DNA of 64,000 bases, from NCBI GenBank assembly GCA_036172665.1, contig CM069880.1, positions 3,598,501-3,662,500 on the forward strand, given 5' to 3'. This DNA comes from Prosopocoilus inquinatus (taxonomy: Eukaryota > Arthropoda > Insecta > Coleoptera > Lucanidae). Under the pieces are notes generated by a model. The model saw only the letters and a list, made by a program, of their open reading frames with translations. It ran no database searches and was not told where the DNA came from. The translations under genes and the position numbers were made by a program. Shown piece by piece: positions 47,001-57,800 of this stretch (positions are counted from its first letter, which is position 1; every line of letters begins with the position of its first letter).

Positions 47001-47858
47001 TATAATGGGGATACGAAGACATCCTTTGAGGAAGACCTGTCGGTTGACACATCGCTGACGTTATCGCCCAGGCAAAGCAAGCGTTGTCGTTATTTCTGAC
47101 ATTTATGACAGCTTTCTTCGCACTTATTGAAGACGGTAATGGCATGAAGCTGGATGCTTTCAGTGGATTGTATTTATTAATGTTGACTTCCATATATAAA
47201 ATTCTGCACAAAGTCCATCCTGTAACAATATTTGCAACTTTAAGTTTTATTCTAAACGATTGCACCTATTATTTGTTTTACCTGAATCTCTCTCCTGAAA
47301 TTCCGACATTTTTACATGTATTTCGTTTACAAAATCACGATATATATTGTATATATCAGTTCCAAAACAAGTTATTTTATTCTTGGTGTTAAAAGATTTT
47401 ATCTCAGAACTTTCTTTAGAATCTAAGAAATATACTCCGAAAATTTCCACATTCCACTTTAATGCTTTATGGATGTCTAATATACTTTGAACCAAAGTTA
47501 GTACTTTTTCTTGAATATTGTACATAAAATCCTCGACATCGACATAATTGTAAGGTTCCGTTATACGGTACGTTAAGATTTTATCTCCGAATGCACCAGC
47601 TATCTTCTCCACGCCGTTATCGACGACCACAAAAGCATTACTTTTATGTGAATTACTACGCAAATGTGCTGAGAAACACTTTCTGCTGACGTATATTTCA
47701 CACACATCACATTTCATAACGTTCACCTGGTCAACAACTTTGGACGGTCCGGCAATTTCATCTAATTTCAAACGTTTTCCCTGGCATGACGTACGCAAAT
47801 GACGATTCATATTATCGATTCGCGTAAATTGTTTGCCACACTGATTGCAATCAAACAT
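44005..47858 (-). CDS. Protein-primed family B DNA polymerase with N-terminal zinc fingers (two exons)
   Basis: Exon 1 is 47282-47858 and exon 2 is 44005-47219, joined in frame by a 62-nt intron; 3792 nt, 1263 residues. Exon 1 has C2H2-type fingers at residues about 4-26 (CNQC...H...C) and 50-72. Exon 2 adds another finger at about 365-386, and a CHIC...H...C site in the exonuclease region at about 527. Exonuclease motifs: YADFEALL (about 428), NLSNYDSHLF (about 575), YSDVYVTSD (about 732). Polymerase motifs: A, YLDATNLYG (about 834); B, KLLNNSVFG (about 980), after a TPR1-type insertion; C, YTDTDS (about 1084). KAYCVKL follows. Residues about 235-345 contain NACFAW and HYCWIK, a Cys/His pair that could be an OTU-like remnant. 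All catalytic residues are present. It should replicate the element from its termini. Confidence 0.95.
47220..47281 (-). other. Polymerase intron (62 nt)
   Basis: On the minus strand the donor is ATTCAG/GTAAAA and the acceptor ATTGTTACAG/GATGG. Exon 1 ends one base into a codon and exon 2 supplies the next two bases (Gly), which restores a single frame. Unspliced, exon 1 would read on to a stop at 47247. Confidence 0.88.
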
Positions 47859-47961
47859 GTTTTATAATTTTAATAAGCACTATCACGTTCACTACGTTCA
47901 ATAAGTTGGTAAACTCAATCTGAGGGTCAACCGTCGTCTGCGGATATCAAATTAAACACCT

Positions 47962-47970
47962 CCTTAAATA
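47962..47970 (-). promoter_or_regulatory. Candidate TATA box of the polymerase gene
   Basis: TATTTAAGG on the minus strand, about 105-110 bp upstream of the ATG at 47858. A TCAGAT initiator-like site lies at 47923-47918, but 49 bp away, so the real initiation point is uncertain. It is next to the AGGTCA array. Confidence 0.4.
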
Positions 47971-48025
47971 GGTACATATTCAATAACAGGTTGCGTCAGG
48001 GTTATTTCAAAACAATTACATTTGA

Positions 48026-48738
48026 GTCACCGCGCTTCAAGGTCCGTTACGAGGTCACCTCAGTCATTTCAAGGTCGCCTCAAGGTCACCCCAAGGTCAT
48101 TTAAAGGTCACCTCAGAGTCATTTCAAGGTCATTTCAAGGTCACCTCGAGGTCATTTCAAGGTCATCTTGGGGTCATTTCAAGGTTATTTCAAGGTCACC
48201 TCAAGGTCATTTCAAGGTCACCTCAAGGTCATTTCAAGGTCACCTCAAGGTTATTTCAAGGTCACCTCAAGGTCATTTCAAGGTCACCTCAAGGTCATTC
48301 CAAGGTCACCTCAGGGTCATTTCAAGGTCATTTCAAGGTCATTTCAAGGTCATCTAAAGGTCATCTCAAGGTCACCTCAAGGTCATCTCAAGGTCACCTC
48401 AAGGTCATTTCAAGGTCATTTCAAGGTCACCTCAAGGTCATTTCAAGGTCATTTCAAGGTCACCTCAAGGTCATTTCAAGGTCACCTCAAGGTCATTTCA
48501 AGGTCATCTCAAGGTCACCTCAAGGTCATTTCAAGGTCACCTCAAGGTCATTTCAAGGTCACCTCAAGGTCATTTCAAGGTCACCACAAGGTCATCTCAA
48601 GGTCACCACAAGGTCATTTCAAGGTCACCTCAAGGTCATTTCAAGGTCACCTCAAGGTCATTTCAAGGTCACCTCAAGTTCACCTCACGGTCATTTCAAG
48701 GTCACCTCAAGGTCATTTCAAGGTCACCTCAAGGTCAT
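48026..48738 (+). repeat. Tandem array of an 11-bp unit containing TCAAGGTCA (about 60 copies)
   Basis: Alternating units TCAAGGTCACC and TCAAGGTCATT, about 710 bp, so roughly 60 units. Each contains AGGTCA, the nuclear-receptor half-site, mostly with the TCA 5' extension that gives TCAAGGTCA, the monomeric FTZ-F1/NR5A- and ERR-type site. It lies between the polymerase promoter and the right TIR. The long plus-strand frames through it (Arg-Ser-Phe-Gln-Gly repeats) are artefacts of the 11-bp period (33 nt = 11 codons). Confidence 0.92.
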
Positions 48739-48869
48739 GACCTTGACCTTGAAGCTCATGGTGGGGTCACGTCAGGAATAGGCCGATTCTGGAACCTCCT
48801 CCGACCTTGACCTTGAATTTTATTGGTCAAGGTCGGAGGAGGTTCCAGAATCGGCCTATTCCTACTACT
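48720..48869 (-). repeat. Right terminal inverted repeat
   Basis: Reverse complement of the left end, about 150 bp. It runs from TACTACT at the satellite junction inward through the hairpin, GTCACGTCA and CATGACCTTG, into the 11-bp array. Confidence 0.9.
48775..48862. repeat. Terminal 38-bp perfect inverted repeat (hairpin), right end
   Basis: Arms 48775-48812 and 48825-48862 are perfect 38-bp reverse complements around TTGAATTTTATT. It matches the left hairpin except for one loop base. Both arms are unmutated at both ends, so four copies of the arm are identical. Confidence 0.95.
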
Positions 48870-51800
48870 AGCGTTGTTCCTGTGATGTATCTAATCGATC
48901 CTTACTTATCTACTATGTTATTTGAAGTTTCGATGGACTCCAGTAACTCTGATGTGAGATACGAAATTTTCGGACGCAGCAGAAGCTGGAAATAGTTTTA
49001 AACGAAACAACACATATTAGCGTTGTTCCTGTGATGTATCTAATCGATCCTTACTCATCTATCATGTTATTTGGCGTTTCGATGGACTCCAGTAACTCTG
49101 ATGTGAGATACAAAGTTTACGGACGCAGCAGAAGCTGGAAATAGTTTTGAACGAAACAACACGTATTAGCGTTGTTCCTGTGATGTATCTAATCGATCCT
49201 TACTTAGCTACTATATTATTTGACGTTTCGATGGACTCCAGTAACTCTAATGTGAGATACGAAATTTTCGGACGCAGCAGCAGCTGGAAATAGTTTTAAT
49301 CGAAACAACACATATTAGCGTTGTTCCTGTGATGTATCTAATCGATCCTTACTCATCTATCATGTTATTTGACGTTTGGACGGACTCCAGTAACTCTGAT
49401 GTAAGATACAAAGTTCTCAGACGCAGCAGAAGCTGGAAATAGTTTTGAACGAAACAACACGTATTAGCGTTGTTCCTGTGATGTATCTAATCGATCCTTA
49501 CTCATCTATCATGTTATTTGACGTTTGGACGGACTCAAGTAACTCTGGTGTGAGATACAAAGTTCTCGGACACAGCAGAAGCTGGAAATTGTTTTGAACG
49601 AAACAACACGTATTAGCGTTGTTCCTGTTATGTATCTAAACGATCCTTACTTATCTAAGATGTTATTTGGCGTTTCGATGGACTTCAGTAACTCTGATGT
49701 GAGATACGACGTTTTCGGATGCAGCAGAAGCTGGAAATAGTTTTAAACGAAACAACACGTATTAGCGTTGTTCCTGTGATGTATCTAATCGATCCTTACT
49801 TATCTATCATGTTACTTGACGTTTGGATGGACTCCAGTAACTCTGATGTGAGATACGAAGTTCTCGGACGCAGCAGAAGCTGGAAATAGTTTTAAACGAA
49901 ACAACACGCATTAGCGTTGTTCCTGTGATGTATCTAATCGATCCTTACTCATCTATCATGTTATTTGGCGTTTCGATGGACTCCAGTAACTTTGATGTGA
50001 GATACGAAGTTCTCGGACGCAGCTGAAGCTGGAAATAGTTTTAAACGAAACAACACGTATTAGCGTTGTTCCTGTGATGTATCTAATCGATCCTTACTCA
50101 TCTATCATGTTATTTGACGTTTCGATGGACTCCAGTATCTTTGATGTGAGATACGAAGTTCTCGGACGCAGCTGAAGCTAGAAATAGTTTTAAACGAAAC
50201 AACAAGCATTAGCGTTGTTCCTGTGATGTATCTAATCGATCCTTACTCATCTATCATGTTATTTGGCGTTTCGATTTACTCCAGTAACTCTGATGTGAGA
50301 TACAAAGTTTACGGACGCAGCAGAAGCTGGAAATAGTTTTGAACGAAACAACACGTATTAGCGTTGTTCCTGTGATGTATCTAATCGATCCTTGCTTATC
50401 TACTATGTTGTTTGACGTTTCGATGGACTCCAGTAACTATGATGTGAGATACGAAATTTCCGGACGCAGCAGAAGCTGGAAATAGTTTTAAACGAAACAA
50501 CACGCATTAGCGTTTTTCCTGTGATGTATCTAATCGATCCTTACTCATCTCTCATGTTATTTGGCGTTTCGATGGACTCCAGTAACTTTGATGTGAGTTA
50601 CGAAGTTCTCGGACGCAGCTGAAGCTAGAAATAGTTTTAAAGGAAACAACACGCATTAGCGTTGTTCCTGTGATGTATCTAATCGATCCTTACTCATCTA
50701 TCATGTTATTTGGCGTTTCGCTGGACTCCAGTAACTTTGATGTGAGATACGAAGTTCTCGGACGCAGTTGAAGCTAGAAATAGTTTTAAAGGAAACAACA
50801 CGCATTAGCGTTGTTCCTGTGATGTATCTAATCGATCCTTACTTATCTATCATGTTATTTGACGTTTGGATGGACTCCAGTAACCCTGATGTGAGATACG
50901 AAATTTTCGGACGCAGCGGAAGCTGGAAACAGTTTTAAATGAAACAACACATATTAGCGTTGTTCCTGTGATGTATCTAATCCATCCTTACTCATCTATC
51001 ATGTTATTTGACGTTTGGACGGACTCCAGTAAATCTGATGTGAGATACGAAGTTTTTGGACGCAGCAGGAGCTGGAAATAGTTTTGAACGAAACAACACG
51101 TATTAGCGTTGTTCCTGTGATGTATCTAAACGATCCTTACTTATCTAACATGTTATTTGACGTTTGGATGGACTCCAGTAAGTCTGATGTGAGATACAAA
51201 GTTTTTGGACGCAGCAGGAGCTGGAAATAGTTTTAAACGAAACAACACATATTAGCGTTGTTCCTGTGCTGTATCTAATCGATCCTTACTTATCTATCAT
51301 GTTATTTGACGTTTCGATGGACTCCAGTAACTCTGATGTGAGATACGACGTTTTCGGACGCAGCAGAAGCTGGAAATAGTTTTAAACGAAACAACACGTA
51401 TTAGCGTTGTTCCTGTGATGTATCTAATCGATCCTTACTTATCTATCATGTTATTTGACGTTTGGATGGACTCCAGTAACTCTGATGTGAGATACGAAGT
51501 TCTTGGACGCAGCAGAAGCTGGAAATAGTTTTAAACGAAACAACACGCATTAGCGTTGTTCCTGTGATGTATCTAATCGATCCGTACTCATCTATCATGT
51601 TATTTGGCGTTTCGATGGACTCCAGTAACTTTGATGTGAGATACGAAGTTCTCGGACGCAGCAGAAGCTGGAAATAGTTTTAAACGAAACAACACGCATT
51701 AGCGTTGTTCCTGTGCTGTATCTAATCGATCCTTACTCATCTATCATGTTATTTGAAGTTTAGATGGACTCCGGTAACCCTGATGTGAGATACGAAGTTC

Positions 51801-54800
51801 TCGGACGCAGCAGAAGCTGGAAACAGTTTTAAATGAAACACGCATTAGCGTTGTTCCTGTGATGTATCTAAACGATCCTTACTTATCTAACATGTTATTT
51901 GACGTTTGGATGGACTCCAGTAAGTCTGATGTGAGAAACAAAGTTCTCGGACGCAGCAGAAGCTGGAAATAGTTTTAAACGAAACAACACGCATTAGCGT
52001 TGTTCCTGTGATGTATCTAATCGATACTCACTCATCTATCATGTTATTTGGCGTTTCGATGGACTCCAGTAACTCTGATGTGAGATACAAAGTTTACGGA
52101 CGCAGCAGAAGCTGGAAATAGTTTTGAACGAAACAACACGCATTAGCGTTGTTCCTGTGATGTATCTAATCGATCCTTACTTAGCTACTATGTTATTTGA
52201 CGTTTAGATGGACTCCAGTAACTCTAATGTGAGATACGAAATTATCGGACGCAGCAGCAGCTGGAAATAGTTTTAATCGAAACAACACATATTAGCGTTG
52301 TTCCTGTGATGTATCTAATCGATCCTTACTCATCTATCATGTTATTTGACGTTTGGACGGACTCCAGTAACTCTGATGTGAGATACAAAGTTCTCGGACA
52401 CAGCAGAAGCTGGAAATAGTTTTGGACGAAACAACACGTATTAGCGTTGTTCCTGTGATGTATCTAAACGATCCTTACTTATCTAACATGTTATTTGACG
52501 TTTGGATGGACTCCAGTAAGTCTGATGTGAGATACAAAGTTTTTGGACGCAGCAGGAGCTGGAAATAGTTTTAAACGAAACAACACGTATTAGCGTTGTT
52601 TATGTGCTGTATCTAATCGATCCTTACTTATCTATCATGTTATTTGACGTTTCGATGGACTCCAGTAACTCTGATGTGAGATACGACGTTTTCGGACGCA
52701 GCAGAAGCTGGAAATAGTTTAAAAAAAAACAACACGTATTAGCGTTGTTCCTGTGATGTATCTAATCGATCCTTACTTATCTATCATGTTATTTGACGTT
52801 TGGATGGACTCCAGTAACTCTGATGTGAGATACGAAGTTCTCGGACGCAGCAGAAGCTGGAAATAGTTTTAAACGAAACAACACGCATTAGCGTTGTTCC
52901 TGTGATGTATCTAATCGATCCTTACTCATCTATCATGTTATTTGACGTTTGGACGGACTCCAGTAACTCTGATGTGAGATACAAAGTTCTCGGACACAGC
53001 AGAAGCTGGAAATAGTTTTGGACGAAACAACACGTATTAGCGTTGTTCCTGTGATGTATCTAAACGATCCTTACTTATCTAACATGTTATTTGACGTTTG
53101 GATGGACTCCAGTAAGTCTGATGTGAGATACAAAGTTTTTGGACGCAGCAGGAGCTGGAAATAGTTTTAAACGAAACAACACGTATTAGCGTTGTTTCTG
53201 TGCTGTATCTAATCGATCCTTACTTATCTATCATGTTATTTGACCTTTCGATGGACTCCAGTAACTCTGATGTGAGATACGACGTTTTCGGACGCAGCAG
53301 AAGCTGGAAATAGTTAAAAAAAAAACAACACGTATTAGCGTTGTTCCTGTGATGTATCTAATCGATCCTTACTTATCTATCATGTTATTTGACGTTTGGA
53401 TGGACTCCAGTAACTCTGATGTGAGATACGAAGTTCTCGGACGCAGCAGAAGCTGGAAATAGTTTTAAACGAAACAACACGCATTAGCGTTGTTCCTGTG
53501 ATGTATCTAATCGATCCTTACTCATCTATCATGTTATTTGGCGTTTCGATGGACTCCAGTAACTTTGATGTGAGATATGAAGTTCTCGGACGCAGCTGAA
53601 GCTGGAAATAGTTTTAAACAAAACAACACGCATTAGCGTTGTTCCTGTGATGTATCTAATCGATCCTTACTTATCTATCATGTTATATGACGTTTCGATG
53701 GACTCCAGTAACTCTGATGTGAGATACGACGTTTTCGGACGCAGCAGAAGCTGGAAATAGTTTTGATCGAAACAACACGTATTAGCGTTGTTCCTGTGAT
53801 GTTTCTAATCGATCCTTACTTAGCTACTTTGTTATTTGACGTTTCGATGGACTCCAGTAACTCTAATGTGAGATACGAAATTTTCGGACGCAGCAGCAGC
53901 TGGAAATAGTTTTAAACGAAACAACACGCATTATCGTTGTTCCTGTGATGTATCTAATCGATCCTTAGTCATCTATCATGTTATTTGACGTTTGGACGGA
54001 CTCCAGTAACTCTGATGTGAGATACAAAGTTCTCAGACGCAGCAGAAGCTGGAAATAGTTTTGAACGAAACAGCACGTATTAGCGTTGTTCCTGTGATGT
54101 ATCTAAACGATCCTTACTTATCTAACATGTTATTTGACGTTTGGATGGACTCCAGTAAGTCTGATGTGAGATACAAAGTTTTTGGACGCAGCAGGAGCTA
54201 GAAATAGTTTTAAACGAAACAACAAGCATTAGCGTTGCTCCTGTGATGTATCTAATCGATCCTTACTCATCTATCATGTTATTTGACGTTTGGATGGACT
54301 CCAGTAACTCTGATGTGAGATACGAAGTTCTCGGACGCAGCAGAAGCTGGAAATAGTTTTATACGAAACAACACGCATTAGCGTTGTTCCTGTGATGTAT
54401 CTAATCGATCCTTACTCATCTATCATGTTATTTGGCGTTTCGATGGACTGAAGTAACTCTGATGTGAGATACAAAGTTTACGGACGCAGCAGAAGCTGGA
54501 AATAGTTTTGAACGAAACAACACGTATTAGCGTTGTTCCTGTGATGTATCTAATCGATCCTTACTTAGCTACTATGTTATTTGACGTTTCGATGGACTCC
54601 AGTAACTCTAATGTGAGATACGAAATTTTCGGACGCAGCAGCAGCTGGAAATAGTTTTAAACGAAACAACACATATTAGCGTCGTTCCTGTGATGTATCT
54701 AATCGATCTTTACTCATCTATCATGTTATTTGACGTTTGGACGGACTCCAGTAACTCTGATGTGAGATACAAAGTTCTCGGACACAGCAGAAGCTGGAAA

Positions 54801-57800
54801 TAGTTTTGAACGAAACAACACGTATTAGCTTGTTCCCGTGATGTATCTATACGATCCTTACTTATCTAACATGTTATTTGACGTTTGGATGGACTCCAGT
54901 AAGTCTGATGTGAGATACAAAGTTTTTGGACGCAGCAGGAGCTGGAAATAATTTTAAACGAAACAACACGTATTAGCGTTGTTCCTGTGCTGTATCTAAT
55001 CGATCCTTACTTATCTATCATGTTATTTGAAGTTTCGATGGACTTCAGTAACTCTGATGTGAGATACGAAGTTCTCGGACGCAGCAGAAGCTGGAAATAG
55101 TTTTAAACGAAACAACACGCATTAGCGTTGTTCCTGTGATGTATCTAATCGATCCTTACTCATCTATCATGTTATTTGGCGTTTCGATGGACTCCAGTAA
55201 CTTTGATGTGAGATACGAAGTTCTCAGACGCAGCTGATTCTAGAAATAGTTTTAAACGAAACAACACGCATTAGCGTTGTTCCTGTGATGTATCTAATCG
55301 ATCCTTACTCATCTATCATGTTATTTGACGTTTCGATGGACTCCAGTAACTTTGATGTGAGATACGAAGTTCTCAGACGCAGCTGAAGCTAGAAATAGTT
55401 TTAAAGGAAACAACACGCATTAGCTTTGTTCCTGTGATGTATCTAATCAATCCTTACTCATCTATCATGTTATTTGGCGTTTCGATGGACTCCAGTAACT
55501 TTGATGTGAGATACGAAGTTCTCGGGCGCAGCTGAAGCTAGAAATAGTTTCAAACGAAACAACACGCATTAGCGTTGTTCCTGTGATGTATCTAATCGAT
55601 CCTTACTTATCTATCATGTTATTTGACGTTTGGATGGACTCCAGTAACCCTGATGTGAGATACGAAATTTTGGGACGCAGCGGAAGCTGGAAATAGTTTT
55701 AAACGAAACAACACGCATTAGCGTTGTTCCTGTGATGTATCTAATCGATCCTTACTCATCTATCATGTTATTTGACGTTTGGACGGACTCCAGTAACTCT
55801 GATGTGAGATACAAAGTTCTCGGACGCAGCTGATTCTAGAAATAGTTTTAAACGAAACAACACGCATTAGCGTTGTTCCTGTGATGTATCTAATCAATCC
55901 TTACTCATCTATCATGTTATTTGACGTTTCGATGGACTCCAGTAACTTTGATGTGAGATACGAAGTTCTCAGACGCAGCTGAAGCTAGAAATAGTTTTAA
56001 AGGAAACAACACGCATTAGCTTTGTTCCTGTGATGTATCTAATCAATCCTTACTCATCTATCATGTTATTTGGCGTTTCGATGGACTCCAGTAACTTTGA
56101 TGTGAGATACGAAGTTCTCGGGCGCAGCTGAAGCTAGAAATAGTTTCAAACGAAACAACACGCATTAGCGTTGTTCCTGTGATGTATCTAATCGATCCTT
56201 ACTTATCTATCATGTTATTTGACGTTTGGATGGACTCCAGTAACCCTGATGTGAGATACGAAATTTTGGGACGCAGCGGAAGCTGGAAATAGTTTTAAAC
56301 GAAACAACACGCATTAGCGTTGTTCCTGTGCTGTATCTAATCGATCCTTACTTATCTATCATGTTATTTGAAGTTTGGATGGACTCCAGTAACCCTGATG
56401 TGAGATACGAAGTTCTCGGACGCAGCAGAAGCTGGAAACAGTTTTAAATGAAACAACACGCATTAGCGTTGTTCCTGTGATGTATCTAAACGATCCTTAC
56501 TTATCTAACATGTTATTTGACGTTTGGATGGACTCCAGTAAGTCTGATGTGAGAAACAAATTTCTCGGAAGCAGCAGAACCTGGAAATAGTTTTGAACGA
56601 AACAACACGTATTAGCGTTGTTCCTGTGATGTATCTAATCGATCCTTACTTAGCTACTATGATATTTGACGTTTCGATGGACTCCAGTAACTCTAATGTG
56701 AGATACGAAATTTTCGGACGCAGCAGCAGCTGGAAATAGTTTTAAACGAAACAACACATATTAGCGTTGTCCCTGTGATGTATCTAATCGATCCTTACTT
56801 ATCTATCATGTTATTTGACGTTTGGATGGACTCCAGTAACTCTGATGTGAGATACGAAGTTTTCGGACGCAGCAGAAGCTGGAAATAGTTTTAAACGAAA
56901 CAACACGCATTAGCGTTGTTCCTGTGATGTATCTAATCGATCCTTACTCATCTATCATGTTATGTGACGTTTGGACGGACTCCAGTAACTCTGGTGTGAG
57001 ATACAAAGTTCTCGGACACAGCAGAAGCTGGAAATAGTTTTGAACGAAACAACACGTATTAGCGTTGTTCCTGTGATGTATCTAAACGATCCTTACTTAT
57101 CTAACATGTTATTTGACGTTTGGATGGACTCCAGTAAGTCTGATGTGAGATACAAAGTTTTTGGACGCAGCAGGAGCTGGAAATAGTTTTAAACGAAACA
57201 ACACGTATTAGCGTTGTTCCTGTGCTGTATCTAATCGATCCTTACTTATCTATCATGTTATTTGACGTTTCGATGAACTCCAGTAACTCTGATGTGAGAT
57301 ACGACGTTTTCGGACGCAGCAGAAGCTGGAAATAGTTTTAAACGAAACAACACGTATTAGCGTTGTTCCTGTGATGTATCTAATCGATCCTTACTTATCT
57401 ATCATGTTATTTGACGTTTGGATGGACTCCAGTAACTCTGATGTGAGATACGAAGTTCTCGGACGCAGCAGAAGCTGGAAATAGTTTTAAACGAAACAAC
57501 ACGCATTAGCGTTGTTCCTGTGATGTATCTAATCGATCCTTACTCATCTATCATGTTATTTGGCGTTTCGATGGACTCCAGTAACTCTGATGTGAGATAC
57601 AAAGTTTACGGACGCAGCAGAAGCTGGAAATAGTTTTGAACGAAACAACACGTATTAGCGTTGTTCCTGTGATGTATCTAATCGATCCTTACTTAGCTAC
57701 TATGTTATTTGACGTTTCGATGGACTCCAGTAAGTCTGATGTGAGAAACAAAGTTCTCGGACGCAGCAGAACCTGGAAATAGTTTTAAACGAAATAACAA

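Larger units (their letters stand above)
29720..48869 (+). mobile_element. Polinton/Maverick (adintovirus-like) DNA element, complete
   Basis: An element of about 19.15 kb with terminal inverted repeats starting AGTAGTAGGAAT, which interrupts the satellite. It carries the diagnostic Polinton set: rve integrase, protein-primed family B DNA polymerase, FtsK/HerA ATPase, adenain-like protease, double-jelly-roll major capsid and single-jelly-roll minor capsid proteins, plus accessory genes. The size is within the 15-20 kb usual for the family. Polymerase, ATPase, integrase and capsid frames lack internal stops. No 6-bp target-site duplication is visible: the left flank is AACATA and the right flank AGCGTT. 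The exact ends may be a base or two off because the satellite shares A/TA with the TIR tip. Confidence 0.95.

Noticed and set aside
48022..48740. Two frames of 111 and 190 codons encoding Arg-Ser-Phe-Gln-Gly-His repeats
   Set aside because: A pure by-product of the 11-bp tandem array; both frames are the same repeat read in different phases.
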